Shown in pieces: positions 41,786-51,200 of a stretch of 56,171 nucleotides of DNA. The stretch covers positions 1-56,171 of the forward strand of contig JAAWLO010000007.1 of the NCBI GenBank assembly GCA_022797935.1. The letters are read 5' to 3'. This DNA comes from Oscillibacter sp. GTDB taxonomy: Bacteria; Bacillota; Clostridia; Oscillospirales; Oscillospiraceae. Every line of letters begins with the position of its first letter. The first letter of the stretch is position 1. The position numbers were made by a program, and so were the translations under genes. The notes under the pieces were generated by a model. That model was not told the origin of the DNA and made no database searches. It saw only the letters and a program-made list of their open reading frames with translations.

Positions 41786-42438
41786 GGCCCCTCCAGGATA
41801 ACCGCCTCCAGCTCCGCCGCCGTGTCCGCCAGATAGTCCGCTCCGGCCTCCTGCAGAGACGCCCGGGAACGGAAGCCCCAGGATACCCCGCAGGCCCGGA
41901 GGCCCACGTTATGGCCGGTCTGGATATCCACCGTGCTGTCACCCACGAAAAGGGTCTCCTCCGGCTTCGCGGACAGCTCCTGCAAAATCTGTTTCAGACC
42001 CGTAGGGTCCGGCTTCAGCGGCACCCCCTCCATCTGTCCCCGCACCAAACGGAACCGGCCCGGCAGGAAGTGCTCAACCATCTCCCGGCTGAACCGGTCC
42101 GCCTTGTTGGAATACACCGCCATCTCCACGCCGGCGGCAACCAGCCGGTCCAGCAGAGCGGGAATCTCCGGATAGGGCGCGGTAGCTTCCAGGTTGTGTT
42201 TGCCGTAGTACTCACTGAACTGAGCCAGCGTATTCATCAGAATCAGGGGACTCTGGCAGCCCTCCGGGGAAAAGCGGGAAACCAGATTGGGAATTCCATG
42301 CCCCACCATGGTTTTGAACGCCTCCACCGTGTGCTCCGGCCAGCCGTTGCGGCGGCAGACCCAGTTTCCGGCGGCGGCTAAGTCCTCGATGGTATCCAAC
42401 AGAGTTCCATCCAGGTCGAAAATTACGGTATGATACAT
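41776..42438 (-). CDS. HAD family phosphatase (phosphoglycolate phosphatase-like)
   Basis: 220 residues. HAD motif [11 protein letters not shown] at the N terminus, motif [10 protein letters not shown] region, motif III Lys in PLKPDPTGL, motif [18 protein letters not shown]. The helical cap of about 70 residues matches Gph-type enzymes. Substrate not determined; phosphoglycolate or another small phosphate ester is likely. First gene of a two-gene unit with the metallopeptidase. Confidence 0.88.
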   Translation of the reverse strand: MYHTVIFDLDGTLLDTIEDLAAAGNWVCRRNGWPEHTVEAFKTMVGHGIPNLVSRFSPEGCQSPLILMNTLAQFSEYYGKHNLEATAPYPEIPALLDRLVAAGVEMAVYSNKADRFSREMVEHFLPGRFRLVRGQMEGVPLKPDPTGLKQILQELSAKPEETLFVGDSTVDIQTGHNVGLRACGVSWGFRSRASLQEAGADYLADTAAELEAVILEGPCS

Positions 42439-42478
42439 AAGCGGCTCCTGTCTTTTTTCTTGTATGGCCTTTGTGTGA

Positions 42479-42670
42479 TATAGTCAACGCAGTTGAAAAG
42501 GAGTCACCACTCCTTTTCAACTGGCGGACCATGGGTCCGTCGATGCGCGGAGCGCATTTGTGTTTCCTATGAAGTCATGCACAGGCAGCCGCTTTGCGGC
42601 TCGAACCGCCGCCTGAGCGGCGGTTTGTTGAAAAGAATCCCTTGGATTCTTTTCAACTGCGCTGGCTATA
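42479..42670. mobile_element. 192-bp terminal-inverted-repeat element packed with hairpins (MITE-like)
   Basis: The ends TATAGTCAACGCAGTTGAAAAG (42479-42500) and the complement of 42649-42670 match at 20 of 22 bases. Inside are six consecutive perfect hairpins: 42490-42523 (15 bp), 42525-42539 (6), 42543-42557 (6), 42587-42601 (6), 42604-42625 (9), 42627-42657 (14). The outer two share the TTGAAAAG base. No ORF. The outermost TA could be a duplicated TA target. It is either a non-autonomous transposable element or a structured intergenic repeat; only one copy is in the window. Confidence 0.6.
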
Positions 42671-42785
42671 AGATTCTAACAAGCCCCGCCCCGCTTGGCA
42701 AGTGGCGAAGAAACCGAAAGCCCAGGTTTGCGGCAAGTCCTTTTTAGCGAATTAGCAAAAAAGCAGAGGAAACCTGCCGCCGCTT

Positions 42786-42861
42786 TTGGAACCCTCCCCC
42801 GAGGAAGTATAATTTTCCCATTTTCCGCACAGGATAACGCTGCGGCACTGCCGCAATTTTT
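42786..42861 (+). promoter_or_regulatory. promoter and leader hairpin of the 42884 gene
   Basis: TTGGAA (42786-42791), 16-base spacer, TATAAT (42808-42813). A hairpin TGCGGC/GCCGCA (42841-42855) followed by ATTTTT lies just before the ribosome site, terminator-like, so the gene may be attenuated. The remaining 42671-42785 stretch shows nothing else supportable. Confidence 0.5.
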
Positions 42862-42883
42862 CCTGATACTGGAGGCGGAATCC

Positions 42884-43411
42884 ATGCAAAAACGGCTGTT
42901 TTTCTGGGAACTGGGCGGCTTTCTCTTCACGGGGCTGGCAGGATGCCTGCTCCACTTTGTTTACGAATGGAGCGGCGGGGCGCCCTTGGCCGCCGTGTTT
43001 TCCGCTGTCAACGAATCCGTCTGGGAACACATGAAACTGCTCTATGTGCCGCTGTTCCTCTTCTCCCTGGTACAGCTGAGCCTGCTGGGGCGGAATTATC
43101 CAAACCTGCTGGCGGTCCGGGGTCTCAGCGCCCTGACTGGTTTGGCCCTGATTCCGGTCCTGTACTACACGTACACTGGAATCTTCGGCCGGCACTTTCT
43201 CTGGGCGGATATCACTGTGTTCTTTCTGGCGGATTTCGGCTTATTCTGGCTGGACTTCCGCCTGCTGCGGCGGGGACGCTTTTCCTCCCTTTGGCAGCAG
43301 CTGTTGGGGCTGGCGGTGCTGTGGGGAATGGCGTTCTTCTTTGTTTGGTGTACCTTCCGCCCCTGCCTTCTTCCCCTGTGGCAGGACCCGGTAACAGGAG
43401 CTTATGGGTGA
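42884..43411 (+). CDS. multi-span membrane protein (DUF6512-like)
   Basis: 175 residues with five to six hydrophobic helices (LGGFLFTGLAGCLLHFVYEW; LLYVPLFLFSLVQLSLL; GLALIPVLYYTYTGIF; ADITVFFLADFGLFWL; LLGLAVLWGMAFFFVW) and the conserved-looking SAVNESVWEHMKLLY loop. It resembles the DUF6512 membrane family of Clostridia; function unknown. ATG at 42884 has GGAGG 8 bases upstream; a longer upstream frame lacks a ribosome site and crosses the promoter. Confidence 0.8.
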   Translation: MQKRLFFWELGGFLFTGLAGCLLHFVYEWSGGAPLAAVFSAVNESVWEHMKLLYVPLFLFSLVQLSLLGRNYPNLLAVRGLSALTGLALIPVLYYTYTGIFGRHFLWADITVFFLADFGLFWLDFRLLRRGRFSSLWQQLLGLAVLWGMAFFFVWCTFRPCLLPLWQDPVTGAYG

Positions 43412-43459
43412 ATTTTTCTGAAAAACAGGACAAAATGGACGGAAGTTTTTTCCTTCGTC

Positions 43460-43489
43460 TTGACCAGAGCCCTGCCGGTGGAGTATAAT
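43460..43489 (+). promoter_or_regulatory. promoter of the xpaC-telA operon
   Basis: TTGACC (43460-43465), 18-base spacer, TATAAT (43484-43489). Confidence 0.8.
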
Positions 43490-43520
43490 AGAACGGTCCA
43501 TTTGAAAGGGAGGTTTGTTT

Positions 43521-44195
43521 ATGCCGTCTGGTACGCGAAAACCAGTTGCCCCTTACTATGCCGTAGCTGTGCTGTGGCTTCTGGGAGGCGCACTGCTGCC
43601 CCTTTATAACCGCACTTGCCACCTCCTTTTGGCAATCGTCTCCGTAACCGTCTTTTATCTGGTAAACGCCCTGTGCAAAAGTGCCGGCGCCGTGGAGCCT
43701 CCCGCAGCAGACAACCCCGCTCCTGCGGAAAACGCGGAACTGGAGAACATGCTCCAGGATGGGCATCTGGCCCTGGAAGAGATGAAACGTCTGGATGAAC
43801 ACATTGCCCATCCCGGCATTTCCGCCGACATTGTGCGCCTCTCTCAGGTCAGTCAGAAGATTTTCCAGGCGGTGAAGGACGATCCCTCCCGGCTGTCCCA
43901 AATCTGCCGCTTCATGGATTATTATCTCCCCACCACTCTGAAGCTTTTGAAATCCTATGAGCGCATGAGCGCCGCCGGTGTGGCGGGCGAAAATATCCGC
44001 GGCACTCTGGCCAAAGTAGAGGATACCATGCACACGATTGTCCGGGCTTTTGAAAAACAGCTGGACGGCCTTTATGGGAATGAAGCCTTGGATATCGCCG
44101 CTGATATTCAGGTCATGGAAACCCTTCTGGCCCAGGAGGGCCTGCGGGAGGATTCCCCGCCGCCAGAAGGTACGGACATCCGGCTGGAGCTTTAA
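43521..44195 (+). CDS. xpaC: XpaC family protein
   Basis: 224 residues. Two N-terminal membrane spans (APYYAVAVLWLLGGALLPLY; LLLAIVSVTVFYLVNAL) and a cytoplasmic helical domain with the family core LSQVSQKIFQAVKDDPSRLSQICRFMDYYLPTTLKLLKSYERM. XpaC (named for 5-bromo-4-chloroindolyl phosphate hydrolysis) is usually encoded beside TelA; its real function is unclear and is probably not hydrolysis. ATG at 43521 follows AAAGGGAGG with 7-base spacing. First of three genes. Confidence 0.88.
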   Translation: MPSGTRKPVAPYYAVAVLWLLGGALLPLYNRTCHLLLAIVSVTVFYLVNALCKSAGAVEPPAADNPAPAENAELENMLQDGHLALEEMKRLDEHIAHPGISADIVRLSQVSQKIFQAVKDDPSRLSQICRFMDYYLPTTLKLLKSYERMSAAGVAGENIRGTLAKVEDTMHTIVRAFEKQLDGLYGNEALDIAADIQVMETLLAQEGLREDSPPPEGTDIRLEL

Positions 44196-44246
44196 ACTAT
44201 TATAAATTGACCGGATTATACACCCTGGACTAATGAGGAGACTGTT

Positions 44247-44441
44247 ATGAAACCACCCCGCCGTTCGCTCAATCCCAAGGCTATGGCTCTGCTGAGCGCC
44301 GTCAATATGGTCCTGTGGCTGGCGGTATATCTCCGGGACACCAGCGACACGGTTTACCTGCTGGCTTTTCTGGTTTGGCTGGTCTGCTCGGCAGCTTGGA
44401 CCTTCCGGTTTTTCCGGCAGCGCGGCTCAGGGGATAAGTAA
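44247..44441 (+). CDS. small two-span membrane protein
   Basis: 64 residues: basic N terminus (MKPPRRSLNPK), span 1 (MALLSAVNMVLWLAVYL), short loop, span 2 (VYLLAFLVWLVCSAAWTF), basic C terminus (RFFRQRGSGDK). GAGGAG precedes the ATG. No family recognised. It sits between xpaC and telA, same strand, so likely co-expressed. Confidence 0.75.
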   Translation: MKPPRRSLNPKAMALLSAVNMVLWLAVYLRDTSDTVYLLAFLVWLVCSAAWTFRFFRQRGSGDK

Positions 44442-44566
44442 ACAAATCGGATAAAGCATCTGTTATTATACATTTTAGATTATCTCGTGCGGAGCAAATA
44501 TAAACAAAAAGGATTTTTATATAAGAAATATACAATTTGGATTCAATCATAACGGAGGAAATTACC

Positions 44567-45730
44567 ATGAGCGATCAAAGCATTCCTGAGCTGACCCTGG
44601 ACCCTGCCGCCGCTGCCGCCGTCCCGGAGCTCACCCTGGAGCCCACCGCCACGCCCGCCGCGCCGGAACCTGCCAAACCCGAGGTCAAACCTGTGGAGCT
44701 GGACGATTCCATGCTCTCTGACGCGGAAAAAAAGGCGGTGGAGGATTTCGCCAAAAAAATCAACGTCATGGACTCCAATATGATTCTCCAGTACGGAGCG
44801 GCGGCCCAGAAGAACGTGGCCAGCTTCTCCGAAAACGCCTTGTCCTCTGTCCGCACCAAGGATTTGGGGGAAGTGGGCAAGTCTCTGGCGGAACTGGTGG
44901 TAGAGCTGAAAGGCTTCGGCGAAGAGGAAGAGAAAAAGGGCCTTTTCGGCATGTTCAAAAAAACCGGCAGCAAGCTGGAGGCCATGAAGGCGCAATACTC
45001 CAAAGTGGAAACCAACGTGGACAAAATCGCGCGGGAGCTGGAACAGCATCAGGTCACGCTGATGAAGGATGTGGCCATGTTTGACCAGATGTACGAGCTG
45101 AATCTGAAGTACTACAAAGAGCTGACCATGTACATCCTGGCCGGGAAAAAGAAACTGGCGGAGGTCCGTTCCGGCGAGCTGGAGGAGCTGCGGCACAAGG
45201 CGGAACAGTCCGGCGCACAGGAGGACGCCCAGCGTTACAACGATATGGTCCAGATGTGCGAGCGCTTTGAGAAAAAACTCCACGACCTGGAGCTCACCCG
45301 AATCATCTCCATTCAGATGGGGCCGCAGACCCGGCTTCTCCAGAACAACGACACCCTGATGGTGGAGAAAATCCAGTCCTCTCTGGTGAACACCATTCCC
45401 CTCTGGAAGAGTCAGATGGTGCTGGCCCTGGGCATGGAACACGGCCGCCAGGCCACCGCCGCCCAGAGCGCCGTAACGGAGATGACCAACGAGCTGCTCA
45501 AGCGGAATGCCGACATGCTGAAAATGGGCACCATTGAAACCGCCCGGGAAGCGGAGCGGAGCGTGGTGGATATCGAAACCCTGCAGCACACCAACCAGCA
45601 GCTGATCTCCACCTTGGACGAGGTGCTGAACATCCAGCGGGACAGCGCCCAGAAACGGAAGTCCGCCGAGGCGGAGCTGGGCCGCATCGAGGGTGAGCTG
45701 CGGGCAAAGCTTATGGAACTGCACAAGTAA
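44567..45730 (+). CDS. telA: TelA-like toxic anion resistance family protein
   Basis: 387 residues, soluble, helical. A Pro/Ala/Glu-rich N terminus contains the repeated phrase PELTLDP/PELTLEP; the TelA domain follows from about 55 (LSDAEKKAVEDFAKKINVMDSNMILQYG, LFGMFKKTGSKLEAMKAQYSKVETNVDKI, LNLKYYKELTMYILAGKKKL, NNDTLMVEKIQSSLVNTIPLWKSQM). The family is linked to tellurite, antibiotic and envelope stress, mechanism unknown. GGAGG precedes the ATG. The stop is directly abutted by the stop of the convergent gene. Confidence 0.92.
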   Translation: MSDQSIPELTLDPAAAAAVPELTLEPTATPAAPEPAKPEVKPVELDDSMLSDAEKKAVEDFAKKINVMDSNMILQYGAAAQKNVASFSENALSSVRTKDLGEVGKSLAELVVELKGFGEEEEKKGLFGMFKKTGSKLEAMKAQYSKVETNVDKIARELEQHQVTLMKDVAMFDQMYELNLKYYKELTMYILAGKKKLAEVRSGELEELRHKAEQSGAQEDAQRYNDMVQMCERFEKKLHDLELTRIISIQMGPQTRLLQNNDTLMVEKIQSSLVNTIPLWKSQMVLALGMEHGRQATAAQSAVTEMTNELLKRNADMLKMGTIETAREAERSVVDIETLQHTNQQLISTLDEVLNIQRDSAQKRKSAEAELGRIEGELRAKLMELHK

Positions 45731-45979
45731 TCAGCTCAGCTCTCTGGCAACGGAGTACGCCGCCAGGAACATCGCTTCCAATTCCAAAGCACGGCATGCT
45801 TCCCCAGCTTTTCGGTATTTCTCCAGCAAAGAGCGCTGGTGTTCGAAAAGCTCCCCCTTCAAAGCGGCCAGCTGTCTGGACTCCATATTTTCTGCGTCGT
45901 CGTAGGCGCAGGCGTCCAGGTAACGGGGCAGGCGTTCCGTGCAGGTAAAATCCATCAGTAACTGCATGAGGCTGTTCAT
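45731..45979 (-). CDS. small hypothetical protein
   Basis: 82 residues, helical, acidic/basic mix (MNSLMQLLMDFTCTERLPRYLDACAYDDAENMESRQLAALKGELFEHQRSLLEKYRKAG...). No family recognised. Start at 45979 because AAGGAGG lies 10 bases upstream. It has a good promoter and is convergent with telA: the stop codons are adjacent with no space for a terminator. Divergent from the Xre gene, with which it shares a 70-base intergenic region. Confidence 0.7.
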   Translation of the reverse strand: MNSLMQLLMDFTCTERLPRYLDACAYDDAENMESRQLAALKGELFEHQRSLLEKYRKAGEACRALELEAMFLAAYSVARELS

Positions 45980-46009
45980 TGGGGAGACCTCCTTATGCAA
46001 TTTTAATTC

Positions 46010-46039
46010 ATTCTAACACGCAATAATATTGATTGTCAA
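46010..46039 (-). promoter_or_regulatory. promoter of the 45979 gene
   Basis: On the minus strand TTGACA (46039-46034), 18-base spacer, TAGAAT (46015-46010). The -35 lies 11 bases before the start codon of the divergent Xre gene, so that regulator could easily block it. Confidence 0.75.
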
Positions 46040-46049
46040 GGGGTGGCAG

Positions 46050-46286
46050 ATGCAAATTTTAGCAGAACGATTAAAAGCCTTGCGTGAAAATCGCAGAATC
46101 TATCAAAAAGAGATGGCAGAACTGCTTGGACTGTCTCTCCGAGGATACCAATGTTATGAATCAGAGGAAAGTGAACCCAAGCTTGCCACCCTAATTGCAA
46201 TTGCGGACTATTATCACGTATCCATTGACTACTTAGTTGGCAGGACGGATATCCCGGACTTTCACACTTCCAGCGCAGAGGACTGA
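46050..46286 (+). CDS. Xre family DNA-binding protein
   Basis: 78 residues, almost entirely a helix-turn-helix (LAERLKALRENRRIYQKEMAELLGLSLRGYQCYESEESEPKLATLIAIADYYHVSIDYLVGRTD). ATG at 46050 follows AAGGGGTGG. It ends 4 bases before the TPM gene, so both are probably on one mRNA. Base composition here is lower in GC than around. Likely controls its own and the divergent promoter. Confidence 0.9.
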   Translation: MQILAERLKALRENRRIYQKEMAELLGLSLRGYQCYESEESEPKLATLIAIADYYHVSIDYLVGRTDIPDFHTSSAED

Positions 46287-46290
46287 GGCT

Positions 46291-47403
46291 ATGAAATTCT
46301 TCCAAAAACGCTCCGTGGCTATGGTCATTATGGTGCTGGCCGTGATTGCCGGCACGCTCATTGGCCAGTCCAAGACCCCGGCTGAAAGCGGCGTCACCGG
46401 CAGCTTCGCTTATCTCCTTCACAACGAGGGCGGCGTGATTTCGCAGGACACCGCCTCCCTGATTGCATCCGCCAACGAGTCCCTGTTTGCTCAGACCGGG
46501 GCGCAGATCGTGGTGGACGTGATACGGACCACCGGCAGCAAGGACATTGTCGACTACGCGGAAGAAGTCTTCGTTCAGTACGGCATTGGTTCCCGGGAAC
46601 GGGACAACGGCCTTCTGATTGTTCTGGCCCTGGAGAACGAGTACAACGGCGCACCAAACGGGGATTACACATTATCCTGGGGCAGCGGCTTTAACTCCAG
46701 CCAGCAAATCCAGCTGGAGGATATTCTTTATGAAACCCTGGAGGATTATTTCACCGCCAAGCAGTACGACAGCGGCGTCAAACACGCTTTTCAAAGCCTG
46801 GTAGCCTATCTGGAGGAACTCTACGGCGTGACCGTCCGGCCAGGCTATCTCTCTCAGGCGGGAAATTATCAGGCCATTGCCGGAGGCTACGCCTCCACAG
46901 GGCCGGCCCAATCTCTGGGCGCCCTTGTGGTTCAGGTGGCTGTGCTGCTGGTGATTCTCCTGGCGGTTTGGATGCTGCTGGACGCCATGCGGTACCGCAG
47001 CTACCGGCGGCGCTATTGGGGCCCAACGGTTATCGGGGTTCCCAGGCCACGGTATTATCCGATTTTCTGGGGCCGTCCCCGGCGGCCCTCTCCCCCACCG
47101 CCCCCCGGAGGCTTTGGCGGTCCACGGCCCGGCGGCTTCCACGGAGGCGGGGCCTTGGGCGGCAGTGCGCGCCGTCCCAGCGGGTTCAGCGGAGGCGGCT
47201 CCTTAGGCGGCAGCACACGCCGTCCCGGCGGGTTCAGTGGGGGCGGCTCCTTAGGCGGCAGTGCGCGCCGCTCCGGCGGATTCGGCGGAGGAGGCTCCTT
47301 GGGCAGCAGCGCACGGAGGCCTAGCGGCGGCGGATTCCAGCGGGCCCACCGCGGCGGTTCCGGCAGCAGTACACGGCGCTCCGGAGGAGGCCGCAGGCGC
47401 TGA
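46291..47403 (+). CDS. TPM-domain membrane protein with Gly/Ser/Arg repeat tail
   Basis: 370 residues. N-terminal membrane anchor (VAMVIMVLAVIAGTLIG), an extracytoplasmic TPM domain (about 40-170: VISQDTASLIASANESLFAQTGAQIVVDVI, GIGSRERDNGLLIVLAL, YTLSWGSGFNSSQQIQL), a second span (LGALVVQVAVLLVILLAVWMLLDA), then a cytoplasmic tail with Pro-rich segment and four to five imperfect copies of a 16-18-residue GGSLGGSARRPSGFSG-type repeat ending in RRSGGGRRR. TPM domains are linked to photosystem repair and phosphatase activity in other bacteria; here the role is unknown. The GRS/basic tail may bind nucleic acid or lipid head groups. Confidence 0.82.
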   Translation: MKFFQKRSVAMVIMVLAVIAGTLIGQSKTPAESGVTGSFAYLLHNEGGVISQDTASLIASANESLFAQTGAQIVVDVIRTTGSKDIVDYAEEVFVQYGIGSRERDNGLLIVLALENEYNGAPNGDYTLSWGSGFNSSQQIQLEDILYETLEDYFTAKQYDSGVKHAFQSLVAYLEELYGVTVRPGYLSQAGNYQAIAGGYASTGPAQSLGALVVQVAVLLVILLAVWMLLDAMRYRSYRRRYWGPTVIGVPRPRYYPIFWGRPRRPSPPPPPGGFGGPRPGGFHGGGALGGSARRPSGFSGGGSLGGSTRRPGGFSGGGSLGGSARRSGGFGGGGSLGSSARRPSGGGFQRAHRGGSGSSTRRSGGGRRR

Positions 47404-47416
47404 GTTTCTTCAAAAA

Positions 47417-47458
47417 AATTCCCTGGCGCGGTTAACCGTACCAGGGAATTTCTTATTT
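47417..47458. terminator. bidirectional terminator (TPM / degV)
   Basis: AATTCCCTGG (47417-47426) pairs with CCAGGGAATT (47441-47450) with an inner CGGTTAACCG. On the minus strand a run of seven T follows, making it a strong end for degV; on the + strand TCTTATTT follows. Confidence 0.85.
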
Positions 47459-47477
47459 CGTTTCCTGCGGCATGGGC

Positions 47478-48341
47478 TCAGTCCAGCACCTGCACAGCCG
47501 CGCCCAGAACCCCATCGCCGATATAGACGCTGAGGGTGCTGTCAATTTCTCCCTCCCAGATGTGGTCATAATGAGGCAGGGCCTCCGTCAGCTTTTGCCG
47601 CACCACCTCCATCTCCTGGACTGCACCGCCGTTGGCCACCGCCAGATTATAGCGCTTATGGCTGCCGCAGCGGTCTGCCGCCATACTCACCAGCTTTTCC
47701 ATCACCTGCGCCCGGCCGCGAACCTTGGCCATGGACTGAAGCTGGCCGTCAGCGGCAAAGCTGATGATGGGCTTGATTTGGAGAAGCGTGCCGGCGGTAG
47801 CGGTAACCTTGCCGATCCGCCCGCCTTTCTGGAGGTACTCCAGGGTATCCACGGAAAAGAAGGGAAAGGTCCCGGCGATAAGCTGCGGAACGCGTTGGTT
47901 CACCAGGGTATCCCAATCCATGCCGCTCCGGATGTCCTCAGCCAGCTGGAGCACCGTCATCCCCTGCCCCAGGGAGCCGCTGAGGGAATCGAAAACCTGG
48001 ACTTCCAGATGTTCACACTCATTCGCGGCAAGGCGCATGAGGTTATAGGTGCCCGAGAGACCGCTGGAGAACATGATGGCCAAAACACGGTCATAGCCCT
48101 CCTCCAGAATCTGGCGGATGACAGCCTCAACGGTCTCCCCGGAGGGAAGGGATGTCTGCGGCAGTTCCCCGTCCTTGAGGCGGCGGTAGATATCTGTATT
48201 ATGGATGTTCACGCCGTCGGCGTACTCACCATCCTTGCAGAGAATGCGCAGAGGAACCACAAAAATATGGTTCTCCGCAATCAGACGGGGAGAGAGATCC
48301 GCGCAGGAATCCGTCAGCAGCGCGATGTTTTGAGGGGCCAC
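47478..48341 (-). CDS. DegV family fatty-acid-binding protein
   Basis: 287 residues. DegV/EDD fold: LTDSCADLSPRLIAENHIFVVPLRI at the N terminus, TSLPSGETVEAVIRQI, MFSSGLSGTYNLMRLA, YLQKGGRIGKVTATAGTLLQIKPII, DGVLGAAVQVLD. Family members bind a fatty acid and can serve a fatty acid kinase (FakB role). GTG start at 48341 with AAGGAG 13 bases upstream; the wide spacing makes the exact start slightly uncertain. Single gene with its own promoter. Confidence 0.92.
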   Translation of the reverse strand: MAPQNIALLTDSCADLSPRLIAENHIFVVPLRILCKDGEYADGVNIHNTDIYRRLKDGELPQTSLPSGETVEAVIRQILEEGYDRVLAIMFSSGLSGTYNLMRLAANECEHLEVQVFDSLSGSLGQGMTVLQLAEDIRSGMDWDTLVNQRVPQLIAGTFPFFSVDTLEYLQKGGRIGKVTATAGTLLQIKPIISFAADGQLQSMAKVRGRAQVMEKLVSMAADRCGSHKRYNLAVANGGAVQEMEVVRQKLTEALPHYDHIWEGEIDSTLSVYIGDGVLGAAVQVLD

Positions 48342-48416
48342 GTGTACGAAACAACTCCTTACTTTCTGCGGGACTGCGGCCCGCGCTCATAACAGTACAA
48401 GGTTCACTTAAGTATC

Positions 48417-48445
48417 ATTATCCCACAAACATTGGAAAACTGCAA
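48417..48445 (-). promoter_or_regulatory. promoter of degV
   Basis: On the minus strand TTGCAG (48445-48440), 17-base spacer, GATAAT (48422-48417). Confidence 0.65.
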
Positions 48446-48606
48446 GTACAATCTGAACCCGTCCCTTTTCAGGAACGTGTTGCTGGGATATCACTTCGGC
48501 AGTTTTTACAAAAGCGCATGGGTTTTGAATCACCTGTCTATGTAGAAATTATGCAAAGCATACGGCAAGGATTTGATTTTTGCCTTTTGAGAATTACAGT
48601 TCCATA
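48446..48606 (+). pseudogene. possible remnant of a coding region
   Basis: The AT-richer stretch between degV and gdhA keeps one open + frame that reads protein-like (FQERVAGISLRQFLQKRMGF, PVYVEIMQSI, FCLLRITVP then TAA) but has no upstream start or ribosome site. It may be the 3' end of a lost gene. No family recognised; chance cannot be excluded. Confidence 0.2.
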
Positions 48607-48643
48607 AATTCCAGTTTATCGAACTGTCATCCATCAACAGGGC

Positions 48644-48677
48644 AAAAGAAGCGGGAAGCCTTTTCCGGCTTCCCGCT
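48644..48677 (-). terminator. terminator after gdhA
   Basis: AGCGGGAAGCC stem of 11 bp (48677-48667 with 48660-48650 on the minus strand) followed by TCTTTT. Confidence 0.85.
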
Positions 48678-48696
48678 GGGAGCATCGCTCCTTCTG

Positions 48697-50106
<1,410 letters not shown>

Positions 50107-50116
50107 TTACATCTAT

Positions 50117-50146
50117 AGAATACCGGAAAAAGGCGTTTTTGCACAA
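50117..50146 (-). promoter_or_regulatory. promoter of gdhA
   Basis: On the minus strand TTGTGC (50146-50141), 18-base spacer, TATTCT (50122-50117). Moderate match. Confidence 0.5.
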
Positions 50147-50242
50147 GAAATAAATTTCCTAAAATCCTGCGGCTCTCCATCGGTTTTTTCACGCAAATAT
50201 CACAAAAACGACCCTTCAAAAAGGTCTGATGTCAGAAATTAG

Positions 50243-50272
50243 GGAACCCCGGGACGGAAATCCGTCCCGGGG
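50243..50272 (-). terminator. terminator after the SleB-like gene
   Basis: CCCCGGGACGG stem of 11 bp (50272-50262 with 50257-50247) then TTCCCTAATTT on the minus strand. Confidence 0.65.
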
Positions 50273-50278
50273 GCGCTT

Positions 50279-51061
50279 TCAGGAGTAAAACCGGTGGCAG
50301 CCTATGGTTTGGCGGTAGGTGCGGCTCTCGTTGAGCCAGTCACCCTGGGAGAGGGCGGGCGCATAAAAATACAAGGCCTCCCCGGCGGTGTTCTCCCCCT
50401 TCAGGGCACGGCGGGCCGCCTCCAGACATTGCTCCGTGGGGTCCTGGTAGATCGAACCGTTGCTTACCGGCTCAAACTGAATGCCGCCCTCGCTGTCGAA
50501 AATCACAGCGGGAATGCTGTCGGGGAATTCCCCGCTCTCTACCCGGTTCAGTATCACATTGCCCACGGCAATCTGACCCTCCAACGCCTCGCCGCCGCTC
50601 TCGGCGTGGATAATTCGGGCCAGCCAATAGACCTCCGCAGCGTCGTGGTCCGCTCCGGCGGAGGTCACCGCCGCCCCGTCCAGCCAGGGGTCCCAGGCGA
50701 CATCCGCTCCCACCGCCTCCGCCGTCAGCCGCAGAGGCACGTAGGTCCGGCCTTCCACCACATCCACCGTACAGGGATGCCGCTGGCCATTGACAAAGAG
50801 GGCGCCGCCGTCCGGGTCGGCAGCCAAGTGAAATTCACCAGAGACGGCCTGCGCGGTGTTGGTCTGCGCATCCCACCAGACCTCCCAGTCCCCAAGGGCT
50901 TTCAGCAAATCCCGCAGAGGGGCAAAGGTGACGCCGTTTTTCGTGTAGGCATTGGCCTCCAGGGTCAGACCGTCTACCTGAACCGTCACGGGCCGGGCGG
51001 CTTGAACGGGAAAGCACAGGGCCGCAGCGGCAAGAAGTCCGCATAAGAGCTTGCGTTTCAT
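50279..51061 (-). CDS. SleB-like cell wall hydrolase with copper-amine-oxidase-N type domain
   Basis: 260 residues, secreted. Signal peptide (KLLCGLLAAAALCFPVQA), an N-terminal stalk domain of the copper amine oxidase N type (about 23-130, VTVQVDGLTLEANAYTKNGVTFAPLRDLL and TYVPLRLTAEAVGADVAWD), and a C-terminal SleB/hydrolase_2 domain (about 140-260) with the catalytic Glu in LARIIHAESGGEALEGQIAVGNVILNRV. SleB-type enzymes are lytic transglycosylases acting on spore cortex or vegetative wall. The PVQA-ARPV junction marks the signal cleavage. GGAAACGAT precedes the ATG. Possibly a germination hydrolase, but no YpeB partner is near. Confidence 0.9.
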   Translation of the reverse strand: MKRKLLCGLLAAAALCFPVQAARPVTVQVDGLTLEANAYTKNGVTFAPLRDLLKALGDWEVWWDAQTNTAQAVSGEFHLAADPDGGALFVNGQRHPCTVDVVEGRTYVPLRLTAEAVGADVAWDPWLDGAAVTSAGADHDAAEVYWLARIIHAESGGEALEGQIAVGNVILNRVESGEFPDSIPAVIFDSEGGIQFEPVSNGSIYQDPTEQCLEAARRALKGENTAGEALYFYAPALSQGDWLNESRTYRQTIGCHRFYS

Positions 51062-51155
51062 ATCGTTTCCTTTCTTGTGTGGAGTTCACCGTCAAGGATA
51101 CCCGAAAGTGCCCCAGGAGGCAAGCCTTAATATCTGGTGGATCTGGAATTATTTA

Positions 51156-51185
51156 GAAAATAAAAAGAGCCGGGAACACCGGCTC
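51156..51185 (-). terminator. terminator of the cyclase-murT-gatD operon
   Basis: GAGCCGG pairs with CCGGCTC (51185-51179 with 51173-51167), followed on the minus strand by TTTTTATTT. Confidence 0.85.
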
Positions 51186-51200
51186 CTTTTGTCTGCCGCT

